14,360 nt of DNA from Bacillota bacterium. GTDB lineage: Bacteria; Bacillota; Desulfotomaculia; Desulfotomaculales; JAJYZD01. The DNA is taken from positions 1 through 14,360 of the forward strand of contig JAJYZD010000073.1 in assembly GCA_021800315.1 (NCBI GenBank), written 5' to 3'. The notes below the pieces were generated by a model, which was not told the DNA's origin, made no database searches, and saw nothing but the letters and a program-made list of their open reading frames with translations. Shown in pieces: positions 1 to 6,291 of this stretch; positions within the stretch are counted from its first letter, which is position 1, and each line of letters begins with the position of its first letter. The position numbers and the translations under genes were made by a program.

Positions 1-1
1 G

Positions 2-994
2 GCCCTCAACCGTAACAAAGAAAGCATGCGGTTAAATATCAAACATCGTGAAGGACAGGAAATCGTACGCCGTCTCGTTAAGCATTACGATGTCCTGGTG
101 GAGGGTTTCCGGCCGGGCGTGATGGAAAGGCTCGGTCTGGGGTATGAAGGGTTGAAGGAGTTCAATCCCGGACTGATTTACTGCTCTCTGACCGGTTACG
201 GCGCGGACGGTCCCTACCGCAGCCGGGCGGGACATGACATAAACTACATCTCTCTGGCCGGGATACTGGGATTGACCGGGCCGGCCGACGCCCCGCCGGT
301 GATACCGGGCATCCAGGTGGCCGATATGGCCGGGGGAGGCCTGCCGGCTGCCGTGGGCATTCTGGCGGCCCTGGTCGGGAGGCGGAGCACCGGCCGGGGT
401 CAATATATCGATGTGGCCATGCTGGACGGTGCGGTTTCGTTGATGGGGTTGTACCTCGGGGCCCGTCTTGCCGGCGGGGAAAAGCCCGCCCGGGGAAAAA
501 CGTCTTTAGGCGGCGGCCGGGTATCTTACGGAGTCTACCGGACCAGGGACGACCGGTTTGTTTCCCTCGGCTGCGTCGAGCCTAAATTCTGGGAAGTATT
601 TTGCCGGGTAGCGGGGCGGGAAGACCTTTTGGATCACCGGTTTAGTACGGACGAAACAATATTCGCGGTGGTACGGGAGTTTTTTGGTACCAGAACCAGG
701 GATGAAATTATCGATTTGTTCCAAGGAGCAGACTCCTGTGTTGAACCTGTTCTGGACGTTGACGAAGTGCTGACCCATCCCCAGGTAATCCACCGGGAAA
801 TGGTCCTGGAAATATCGTTACCGGGGGAGAGTCCGGTTAGAACCATCGGACCGCCGATAAAACTCCCCCTGGCGGAGACGCGGAACGATACCTTGCCGCC
901 CGCCGCGGGGGAGCACACCGGGAAAACACTGGCCCTCCTGGGGTTCGACGAAGAAACGGTCATTTCTTTAAGGGAGCGGGGGGTAGTCGCGTAA
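2..994 (+). CDS. CoA-transferase family III protein, alpha-methylacyl-CoA racemase-like (5' end cut by window)
   Basis: The frame is open from base 2, before the first ATG at 26. The upstream codons read ALNRNKES, matching the family's 'LNRNK' block, so the start lies outside the window; about 50-70 N-terminal residues are missing. Visible family features are the VEGFRPGVMERLGLGY block, a GHDINY motif and a VADMAGGG motif. Counting from the ATG at 26, the His is residue 70 and the Asp is 100. That 30-residue spacing equals the catalytic His/Asp pair of alpha-methylacyl-CoA racemases (H126/D156 in the mycobacterial enzyme). This favours a racemase-like role over formyl- or carnitine-CoA transfer, but CaiB/BaiF proteins are hard to assign and the substrate is unknown. 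The gene ends 3 bases before a terminator-like hairpin, so it is separate from the ribosomal operon. Confidence 0.85.
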   Translation, partial: ALNRNKESMRLNIKHREGQEIVRRLVKHYDVLVEGFRPGVMERLGLGYEGLKEFNPGLIYCSLTGYGADGPYRSRAGHDINYISLAGILGLTGPADAPPVIPGIQVADMAGGGLPAAVGILAALVGRRSTGRGQYIDVAMLDGAVSLMGLYLGARLAGGEKPARGKTSLGGGRVSYGVYRTRDDRFVSLGCVEPKFWEVFCRVAGREDLLDHRFSTDETIFAVVREFFGTRTRDEIIDLFQGADSCVEPVLDVDEVLTHPQVIHREMVLEISLPGESPVRTIGPPIKLPLAETRNDTLPPAAGEHTGKTLALLGFDEETVISLRERGVVA

Positions 995-997
995 ACC

Positions 998-1022
998 ATC
1001 CCCCGCCCGGGGGGCGGGGGAT
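998..1022 (+). terminator. Terminator-like hairpin after the CoA-transferase gene
   Basis: A perfect 11-bp stem (ATCCCCCGCCC at 998-1008 pairing with 1012-1022) closes a 3-base GGG loop. It starts 3 bases after the stop codon. The T tract behind it is weak (TTGGGGATTT), so termination efficiency is uncertain. The stem is strong and lies between two unrelated transcription units. Confidence 0.6.
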
Positions 1023-1039
1023 TTGGGGATTTCCCGCTC

Positions 1040-1069
1040 TTGCCAAGGACTTCCCTATCATGTTAGAAT
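1040..1069 (+). promoter_or_regulatory. Sigma-A-type promoter of rpsB
   Basis: A -35 box TTGCCA (1040-1045) and a -10 box TAGAAT (1064-1069) are separated by 18 bases. A TGT triplet just before the -10 fits an extended -10 element. It lies between the upstream terminator-like hairpin and rpsB and predicts a 5' leader of roughly 110 nt. Confidence 0.6.
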
Positions 1070-1115
1070 GTATGACGGTGCCAAAATACACACGCCGTCC
1101 GAGCCCGGGGAGGGT

Positions 1116-1133
1116 GCCCGTTTTCGAGCGGGC
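1116..1133 (+). promoter_or_regulatory. Hairpin with UUCG tetraloop in the rpsB leader
   Basis: The leader contains GCCCGTT-TTCG-AGCGGGC, a 7-bp stem with one G-U pair and a TTCG tetraloop. It sits between the predicted promoter and the rpsB ribosome binding site. Leaders of r-protein operons often carry autoregulatory structures bound by the r-protein. Whether this is one, or only chance folding in GC-rich DNA, cannot be settled here. Confidence 0.3.
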
Positions 1134-1188
1134 CTGTCCGGGGATGAAGGCGGCGGAGGTAAAACCAAGGCGGGGGGAGGTGTTATTT

Positions 1189-1896
1189 ATGGCTGTGATA
1201 TCCATGAAACAACTGCTGGAAGCCGGCGTGCACTTCGGTCACCAGACCAGGCGCTGGAATCCCAAGATGGCTCCCTACATTTTCACCGATCGCAACGGTA
1301 TCTACATTATCGACCTGCAGAAGACGGTAAAGAAAGTGGACGAAGCCTACCTCTTCGTACGCGAACTGGCGGCCTCGGGCGGGACGATCCTGTTTGTCGG
1401 CACGAAGAAACAGGCCCAGGACTCCGTGAGCGAGGAAGCCAGGCGGTGTGGCATGTTTTTCGTGAATCAACGCTGGCTCGGTGGTATGCTGACCAACTTC
1501 CAGACCATCCGGCGGCGGGTGGACCGCCTGCACGAACTGGAGAACATGGAAGAGTCGGGGAGGATGCAGTCCCTGCCCAAGAAGGAAGTAGCCGAACTGG
1601 TTCACGAAAAGGAGCGGTTGAACAAGTTCCTGGGCGGGATCAAGGAAATGAAGAAACTTCCCAGCGCCCTTTACGTAATCGACCCCCGCAAAGAGAGAAT
1701 AGCCGTAGCCGAGGCCCGGAAACTGCGTATACCGATAGTGGCGATTGTCGATACGAACTGCGACCCGGACGAAATCGACCACATTATTCCCGGTAACGAC
1801 GATGCGATCCGGGCGGTGCGCCTTTTAACCGGCAAGATGGCCGACGCCGTCCTGGAGGGGCGGCAGGGCGAACAACTGGAGGCGGCGGCACAGTGA
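1189..1896 (+). CDS. rpsB: 30S ribosomal protein S2
   Basis: Structural protein of the small ribosomal subunit, needed for S1 recruitment and translation initiation. The 235-aa product opens MAVISMKQLLEAGVHFGHQ and continues with RRWNPKMAPYIF and TDRNGIYIIDLQKT, the S2 signature region. Later come the FVGTKKQAQ, NQRWLGGMLTNF and VDTNCDP blocks. The length is normal for the family. The start is the ATG at 1189, preceded by a strong GGGGGGAGGTG site at 1172-1182. An in-frame ATG at 1060 lies inside the predicted promoter and is not the start. It is the first gene of the rpsB-tsf pair and is followed by an attenuator-like hairpin. Confidence 0.98.
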   Translation: MAVISMKQLLEAGVHFGHQTRRWNPKMAPYIFTDRNGIYIIDLQKTVKKVDEAYLFVRELAASGGTILFVGTKKQAQDSVSEEARRCGMFFVNQRWLGGMLTNFQTIRRRVDRLHELENMEESGRMQSLPKKEVAELVHEKERLNKFLGGIKEMKKLPSALYVIDPRKERIAVAEARKLRIPIVAIVDTNCDPDEIDHIIPGNDDAIRAVRLLTGKMADAVLEGRQGEQLEAAAQ

Positions 1897-1908
1897 CGGT
1901 TGCTCCGG

Positions 1909-1940
1909 AGGGCAGGGTGCGAGGCGTATCCTGCCCTTTT
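1909..1940 (+). terminator. Intrinsic terminator or attenuator between rpsB and tsf
   Basis: AGGGCAGG (1909-1916) pairs with CCTGCCCT (1930-1937), an 8-bp perfect stem with a 13-base loop, running directly into TTTT and then a second T-rich stretch (TTGGCTTTT). It lies 12 bases after the rpsB stop and ahead of a second promoter. It probably lowers read-through from rpsB into tsf. Confidence 0.6.
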
Positions 1941-1947
1941 GCTTGGC

Positions 1948-1977
1948 TTTTAAGATCCCGGGCCCGGCGGGTATAAT
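1948..1977 (+). promoter_or_regulatory. Promoter of tsf
   Basis: A perfect -10 TATAAT lies at 1972-1977, about 39 bases before the tsf start. The best -35 candidate, TTTTAA (1948-1953, 18-base spacer), is a poor match. The call rests mainly on the consensus -10 and its position after the attenuator-like hairpin. Confidence 0.45.
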
Positions 1978-2015
1978 AGTAGGAATAACCTGGCACAAGA
2001 CGAGGGGGAGTTTTT

Positions 2016-2669
2016 GTGGCAATAAGTGCCAATGCGGTAAAGGAATTGCGGGAGCGCACCGGAGCGGGCATGATGGATTGCAAGAAGGCCTTGACGGAAG
2101 TCGGCGGCGAATTGGAAAAGGCCGTCACCTTTCTGCGGGAGAAGGGTTTGGCGAGTGCGGCCAAGAAAGCGGGACGCATCGCCGCCGAAGGAATCGTGGA
2201 GGCGTATATCCACGGTGGGGGACGGATCGGGGTCCTCGTGGAGATCAACTGCGAGACCGATTTTGTGGCCAAGACCGACGAATTCCGGGCCCTGGCCCGG
2301 GACATCGCCATGCAGGTGGCGGCGGCCCGCCCGGAATACGTGCGTCGGGAGGATGTTCCCGCCGCGGCCGTGGAAAAAGAGCGGGCCATTCTGGCCGCCC
2401 AGGCGGCGGCGGAAGGTAAGCCGGCCAAGGTGATGGAGAAGATGGTCGAAGGGCGCCTGGACAAGTTTTTCAAGGACAAGTGCCTTTTGGAACAGGCCTT
2501 TATCAAGAATCCCGACCAGACCGTGCAGGGTCTCCTGGTGGAGAAGATCGCCCGCATCGGCGAGAATATCAACGTCCGCCGCTTTGCCCGGTATGAGATG
2601 GGCGAGGGTCTGGCCAGGCGGGAGGACGATTTCGCGGCCGAGGTGGCGCAGATGGCCGCCGGCAAGTAA
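2016..2669 (+). CDS. tsf: Translation elongation factor Ts
   Basis: Guanine-nucleotide exchange factor that recycles EF-Tu-GDP to EF-Tu-GTP in the cytoplasm. The 217-aa protein has the N-terminal UBA-like domain (VKELRERTGAGMMDCKKAL, about residues 7-26) and the EF-Ts signature ETDFVAKTDEF (about 84-94), whose TDFV tract contacts EF-Tu. It is the short form common in Firmicutes and lacks the extended second core subdomain of E. coli Ts (about 280 aa). The start is GTG at 2016, after a GAGGGGGAG site at 2002-2010. It follows rpsB in the near-universal order and has its own promoter as well as possible read-through from rpsB. Confidence 0.97.
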   Translation: MAISANAVKELRERTGAGMMDCKKALTEVGGELEKAVTFLREKGLASAAKKAGRIAAEGIVEAYIHGGGRIGVLVEINCETDFVAKTDEFRALARDIAMQVAAARPEYVRREDVPAAAVEKERAILAAQAAAEGKPAKVMEKMVEGRLDKFFKDKCLLEQAFIKNPDQTVQGLLVEKIARIGENINVRRFARYEMGEGLARREDDFAAEVAQMAAGK

Positions 2670-2736
2670 CCTGGGCGCCGGCGGGGAGGATTTGGGCTGC
2701 CGGTGTAGAACTGGAGTTGGGAACGGAGGACTTTTT

Positions 2737-3489
2737 TTGGACTCTGGCAAGAAGGTTCCCCAGTACCGCCGGGTGGTCCTGAAGGTCAGCGGTGAGGCGC
2801 TGGCCGGGGGGCCGGACCACGGTATCGACCCGGAAGTCGTCAAGACCATCGCCGGGCAAATCAAGGAAGTCGTCGGCATGGGGTTGCAATTGTCCATCGT
2901 GGTGGGCGGGGGCAACATCTGGCGGGGAATTTCCGGAAGCGCCCGCGGGATGGACCGGGCCATGGCCGACTACATGGGCATGCTGGCCACGGTGATCAAC
3001 GCGCTGGCCATGCAGGACGGACTGGAGAAGGCCGGCGTCGATACCAGGGTCCAGACGGCCATCGGTATGCAGGAAGTGGCCGAACCGTACATCAGGCGGC
3101 GGGCCATCCGGCACCTGGAAAAGGGGCGGGTGGTGATCTTCGCCGCCGGAACCGGTAACCCTTATTTTTCGACCGATACCTGCGCCGCCCTGCGGGCGGC
3201 CGAAATCGAGGCGCAAGTCATTCTCATGGCCAAGCAGGTGGACGGGGTCTACGACTCGGATCCCTTGACGAATCCGGAGGCCCGTAAATTCGAAACCCTT
3301 TCCTATATCGACGTTCTCAACATGGGCCTGGGGGTTATGGATGCCACCGCGACAAGCCTGTGCATGGACAACGGAATACCGGTCATCGTCTTCAATCTCA
3401 ACCGGGAAGGCAATATCAAGCGGGCGGTTCTGGGTGAAAAGGTTGGCACCTATGTCGGAGGTGAAGTTTCTTGCCGGATGAGCATCTGA
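2737..3489 (+). CDS. pyrH: UMP kinase (uridylate kinase)
   Basis: Phosphorylates UMP to UDP with ATP, in pyrimidine nucleotide synthesis. The 250-aa protein belongs to the amino-acid kinase fold: LKVSGEAL near the N-terminus (ATP-binding lysine), GGGNIWRG, the bacterial UMPK block MGMLATVINALAMQD, AAGTGNPYFSTDT and AKQVDGVYDSDP. The chosen start is TTG at 2737, 6 bases after GGAGGA (2725-2730). An open frame extends upstream to 2584 but overlaps tsf and lacks family similarity. The 67-base gap after tsf has no terminator, so it is probably cotranscribed with tsf. Its 3' end overlaps frr by 19 bases, implying translational coupling. Confidence 0.96.
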   Translation: MDSGKKVPQYRRVVLKVSGEALAGGPDHGIDPEVVKTIAGQIKEVVGMGLQLSIVVGGGNIWRGISGSARGMDRAMADYMGMLATVINALAMQDGLEKAGVDTRVQTAIGMQEVAEPYIRRRAIRHLEKGRVVIFAAGTGNPYFSTDTCAALRAAEIEAQVILMAKQVDGVYDSDPLTNPEARKFETLSYIDVLNMGLGVMDATATSLCMDNGIPVIVFNLNREGNIKRAVLGEKVGTYVGGEVSCRMSI

Positions 3490-4028
3490 GCGTTGCGGAA
3501 AACTCCATGAAGAAGACCATCGAGGTCCTCAAAAAGGACCTGGGGAGCCTGAGGGCGGGCCGGGCGACTCCGGCCCTGCTGGACAAACTCATGGTTCCCT
3601 ACTATGGTACGCCGACCCCGGTCAACCAATTGGCCAATCTGTCGGTGCCCGAGCCACGGCTGCTGGTTATCGCTCCCTGGGATAAAAAGATGCTGCCCGA
3701 TATCGAGAGGGCGATTCTCAAGTCCGACTTAGGCATAACCCCGACCAGCGACGGCACCGTGATCCGGCTGGCCATTCCCCAGCTTACCACCGAACGGCGG
3801 GCCGAACTGGGCCGCGCGGTCAGGAAAAAGGGCGAAGAGGCCCGGGTGGCCGTGCGCAATATCAGGCGGGAAGCCAACGACAGCCTCAAGGCGTCCCAGA
3901 AAGAGGGCAAGATTTCCGAGGACGACTTAAAACGCCGTCAGGACGAGATCCAGAAACTGACCGACCGGTTCGTCAAGGAGATCGACCTTGTGGTGGAAAC
4001 CAAGGAACACGAGATCATGCAGGTGTAA
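3471..4028 (+). CDS. frr: Ribosome recycling factor
   Basis: Splits post-termination ribosomes together with EF-G. The 185-aa product has the normal RRF length and motifs: SLRAGRATPALLDKL, YYGTPTPVNQLA, PWDKKMLPDIERAI, IRLAIPQLTTERR and the C-terminal helix ending KEHEIMQV. The start is TTG at 3471, inside the last codons of pyrH, with a full GGAGGTGA site at 3457-3464, 6 bases upstream. The site is therefore encoded within pyrH. The pyrH-frr order is standard for Firmicutes. Confidence 0.97.
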   Translation: MPDEHLSVAENSMKKTIEVLKKDLGSLRAGRATPALLDKLMVPYYGTPTPVNQLANLSVPEPRLLVIAPWDKKMLPDIERAILKSDLGITPTSDGTVIRLAIPQLTTERRAELGRAVRKKGEEARVAVRNIRREANDSLKASQKEGKISEDDLKRRQDEIQKLTDRFVKEIDLVVETKEHEIMQV

Positions 4029-4044
4029 GTTTCGGACGGCGGGG

Positions 4045-4068
4045 GTTTCGATGGGAGTTTCGATGGAA
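4045..4068 (+). repeat. 12-bp tandem repeat carrying two start codons
   Basis: GTTTCGATGGGA (4045-4056) is followed at once by GTTTCGATGGAA (4057-4068), identical at 11 of 12 positions. Each copy contains an in-frame ATG of the small gene after frr. Confidence 0.7.
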
Positions 4069-4284
4069 GTCGCGGAGCGCGCCCTGTCCCGTTATTTCGT
4101 GGATGTCCTGGCGGAACTGAACAACGGCGCCCGGGTGGTGGTCAGGTTTACGGCTGGCCGGCTGGGGGGGTGTGGTCGCCTGAGGGTGGTACGGGTCACC
4201 GGGGACGATTCCGGTACGGTTAGTCTCACCGTTGCCGCGGAGGGTTGGGAAGATGGGCGCACCGGCGTACCGCGCCAGGGATAA
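4051..4284 (+). CDS. Small protein of unknown function between frr and uppS
   Basis: I do not recognise this family. The 77-aa frame begins 22 bases after frr. It has an amphipathic-looking first part (MEVAERALSRYFVDVLAEL), a basic strand-rich middle (ARVVVRFTAGR, GRLRVVRVTG) and a C-terminal stretch ending GVPRQG. It has no signal peptide, membrane segment or metal motif. Two in-frame ATGs, at 4051 and 4063, lie in a 12-base tandem repeat. The first has a GGGGG run 6-10 bases upstream, so 4051 is preferred. It ends immediately before a 7-bp hairpin. Same strand, close spacing and plausible composition support a real gene, but a chance frame in GC-rich DNA is possible. Confidence 0.45.
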   Translation: MGVSMEVAERALSRYFVDVLAELNNGARVVVRFTAGRLGGCGRLRVVRVTGDDSGTVSLTVAAEGWEDGRTGVPRQG

Positions 4285-4301
4285 GGGCGGGAAACCCGCC
4301 C
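4285..4301 (+). terminator. Hairpin after the small gene (terminator-like, no T tract)
   Basis: GGGCGGG (4285-4291), AAA loop, CCCGCCC (4295-4301) is a perfect 7-bp stem beginning right after the TAA stop. No T run follows, so this may stabilise the 3' end or mark a Rho-dependent site rather than act as a classical terminator. Confidence 0.4.
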
Positions 4302-4578
4302 GTCGCTCGTTACGCCCGGATGCTGTCCGGGCCGGTCTACGCGAAGTACCGCCGGATGGCCGCATCGGCAGCAGGCAGGGCAGCGGTCGAGCTTATCGCG
4401 GTCAATCCTTTCGCAACATCGGCATGGCGGGGTACGGGCTGAGTTCGCACGGTGCGGCAGCCTGCGTCAGTGCCAGGCGCGGGTCACGGTTCAAGCTGGC
4501 AAAGACCGTATTCGGTAACGCCATAAAGTCACCGGAGCGCAAGCGTACCTCTTGCGGGTCGGTCGTAGGTAGGAACGG
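4302..4578. other. Hairpin-rich gap without a recognised gene
   Basis: No convincing gene is seen on either strand. The stretch holds several separate hairpins: GCCCGGA/TCCGGGC (4314-4320 with 4326-4332, 5-base loop), a CGCACGGTGCG palindrome at about 4447-4457, ACCG-TATT-CGGT at about 4505-4516, and CGCAAG/CTTGCG (4538-4543 with 4551-4556). It may hold a structured untranslated RNA, the relic of a lost gene, or simply GC-rich spacer. Open frames across it have no recognisable motifs. Confidence 0.35.
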
Positions 4579-4607
4579 TTTACCAATTCGTCGAAAGGAA
4601 ATATAAT
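4579..4607 (+). promoter_or_regulatory. Promoter of the uppS operon, flanked by an inverted repeat
   Basis: A -35 TTTACC (4579-4584) and a perfect -10 TATAAT (4602-4607) are spaced by 17 bases, ahead of uppS. An imperfect inverted repeat embraces the promoter: TTTACCAATT (4579-4588) against AATTTGGTAAA (4613-4623), with one base missing on the left. The right arm is itself part of a palindrome, AATTT-GGT-AAATT (4613-4625). This layout could be an operator. Confidence 0.55.
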
Positions 4608-4642
4608 CAGGTAATTTGGTAAATTGGAAACGGCAGGTAGGA

Positions 4643-5431
4643 ATGCTAAGGCGCAAGGCGGACTGGGCGAAAGCAATCGGCTGGACGGATGAGGAAAAGA
4701 AGCTGCTGGCTCTCCTCGACCGGTCACGGGTGCCGGTCCACGTGGCCATCATCATGGACGGCAACGGCAGGTGGGCGCGATCCCGGGGTCTTCCCCGCGG
4801 TTTCGGCCACCGGGCGGGGGTGGAGTCCCTGCGCGAGGTGGTGCGCGCCTCCAGTGACCTGGGGATAGGGATGCTTACGGTCTACGCCTTTTCCACCGAG
4901 AACTGGCGCCGGCCCAGCGAGGAAGTCGGCCTCCTCATGAACCTCCTGGTGGAATACCTGAACCGGGAGATGGAGGAGTTGTGCGCAAACGGGGTCCGGG
5001 TGAACGCCATCGGGCGCACGGCTGACCTGCCCCCCGCGGCGGTGAAGGCCCTTGAGTGGTCGCGGGCCAAGAGTGCCGGAAACGAAGGGCTCTTGTTGAA
5101 CCTGGCCCTCAATTACGGAGGGCGGGCGGAGATAGTGGACGCGGTGAAGGGACTGGTCGGCGATGTTGTCGCCGGTAAGTTGGCACCGGACCAGGTGGAT
5201 GAAAAGGCCGTGGGGCGCTATCTGTACACGACCGGACTGCCCGATCCGGACCTGCTGATCCGCCCGGCCGGGGACCTGCGCCTGTCCAATTTCCTGCTTT
5301 GGCAACTGGCGTACACGGAATTCTGGCTGACGCCGGTCCTGTGGCCTGATTTCCGGCGGCTGCACCTGTTGAAGGCCCTGGTGGATTTTCAAAGACGCGA
5401 ACGCCGTTTTGGCGGTTTACATAACCCCTAA
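4643..5431 (+). CDS. uppS: Undecaprenyl diphosphate synthase (cis-prenyltransferase)
   Basis: Condenses eight isopentenyl-PP units onto farnesyl-PP to give undecaprenyl-PP, the lipid carrier for peptidoglycan and other wall polymers. The 262-aa product has the catalytic IIMDGNGRWA motif (Asp39), VYAFSTENW, LNLALNYGGR, and the C-terminal block IRPAGDLRLSNF plus LWQLAYTEFW (Glu226). The usual acidic residue in the RxxGE segment (E. coli E198) is Asp211 here, and Thr after Arg is Pro. The start is ATG at 4643 behind AGGTAGGA. An in-frame TTG at 4616 lies only 8 bases past the -10 box and would need a nearly leaderless message. It heads a run of envelope genes; cdsA begins 20 bases downstream. 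Confidence 0.95.
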   Translation: MLRRKADWAKAIGWTDEEKKLLALLDRSRVPVHVAIIMDGNGRWARSRGLPRGFGHRAGVESLREVVRASSDLGIGMLTVYAFSTENWRRPSEEVGLLMNLLVEYLNREMEELCANGVRVNAIGRTADLPPAAVKALEWSRAKSAGNEGLLLNLALNYGGRAEIVDAVKGLVGDVVAGKLAPDQVDEKAVGRYLYTTGLPDPDLLIRPAGDLRLSNFLLWQLAYTEFWLTPVLWPDFRRLHLLKALVDFQRRERRFGGLHNP

Positions 5432-5451
5432 GAAAGACTGGGGTTGAGGCA

Positions 5452-6237
5452 TTGCTCTGGCAGCGGGTCATAAGCGCTACGGTTGGTGTTCCCCTCCTGG
5501 TTCTGGCGGCCTGGTACGGCCACTGGTACCTGTTGGTCCTTACGGCCGTGATCATGGGCCGGTCGCTCTGGGAAATGGACCGGATGCTCAAGCCCGGTGT
5601 CAAGTTCGGCCTGATCCTGGCCGCCGCGGGCTGCCTGATTCTCCTCGGGGACGCCTACCTGTACCACGGCGGCAACCTTGGGCCGATGATGGTTCTCATC
5701 GTGGTTGCCCAACTCATCTACATGACGGTGATGTACCCTTATTACTCGCCGGTCGATGGGGCGGCCACCCTTCTGGGAACCCTGTATGTCGGGCTGTTGG
5801 TCTACATCTATCTTTTGCGGACCCTGGAGGGCGGGTGGACCTGGATCAGCTTCATGCTGGCCGGGACCTGGGCCTCTGACACCGCGGCCTATTTCACCGG
5901 GCGCCTTTTGGGGAGGCATCGTCTTTCGCCGGCGCTGTCGCCCGGGAAGACGGTGGAAGGGGCGCTGGGCGGCCTGGCCGGCAGTACCCTGGCCGCCGGC
6001 GTCTATTATCGCGTCGACCCCTTCGCCCCGCTGCACCGGCTGCTGATCCTGGGTTTTCTGGTTGGTTTGGCCGCGGTTTTCGGCGACCTGGTGGAGTCGG
6101 CTTTCAAGCGCCAGGCGGGCGTGAAAGATGCCTCCGACCTGATCCCCGGCCACGGCGGCATGCTTGACCGTTTTGACAGCATGTTGTTTACCGCTCCCCT
6201 GGTGTACTACTTCGCCCGGGTGTTTAACATATTCTGA
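5452..6237 (+). CDS. cdsA: Phosphatidate cytidylyltransferase (CDP-diacylglycerol synthase)
   Basis: Integral membrane enzyme that converts phosphatidic acid and CTP to CDP-diacylglycerol, the precursor of anionic phospholipids. The 261-aa protein has six or more hydrophobic segments. The complete CDS signature lies at about residues 216-243: SAFKRQAGVKD, then LIPGHGGMLDRFD, including the Mg-binding acidic residues. The start is TTG at 5452, giving MLWQRVISATVG, which matches the usual N-terminus. The GGGGTTGAGG stretch just upstream (5440-5449) serves as ribosome binding site, though its GAGG part is rather close to the start. It lies 20 bases behind uppS, surely in the same operon. Confidence 0.95.
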   Translation: MLWQRVISATVGVPLLVLAAWYGHWYLLVLTAVIMGRSLWEMDRMLKPGVKFGLILAAAGCLILLGDAYLYHGGNLGPMMVLIVVAQLIYMTVMYPYYSPVDGAATLLGTLYVGLLVYIYLLRTLEGGWTWISFMLAGTWASDTAAYFTGRLLGRHRLSPALSPGKTVEGALGGLAGSTLAAGVYYRVDPFAPLHRLLILGFLVGLAAVFGDLVESAFKRQAGVKDASDLIPGHGGMLDRFDSMLFTAPLVYYFARVFNIF

Positions 6238-6291
6238 TCGCGGGCACATAGGATACTAGTTAGCCAAAAGGTGGATGGGTGGGCCGTTCTT

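Noticed and set aside
1023..1796. A 257-codon frame overlapping rpsB in another frame
   Set aside because: rpsB is certain on the same strand; the other frame is rich in Arg, Gly and Pro, typical of a shadow in GC-rich DNA.
4439..4515. tRNA-like GGTTCAAGC near 4489
   Set aside because: No cloverleaf could be built around it: acceptor and anticodon arms are missing.
4232..4606. Long plus-strand frames through the gap before uppS (124 and 65 codons)
   Set aside because: They run across several hairpins, have no family motif and overlap the end of the small gene; long chance frames are common in GC-rich DNA.
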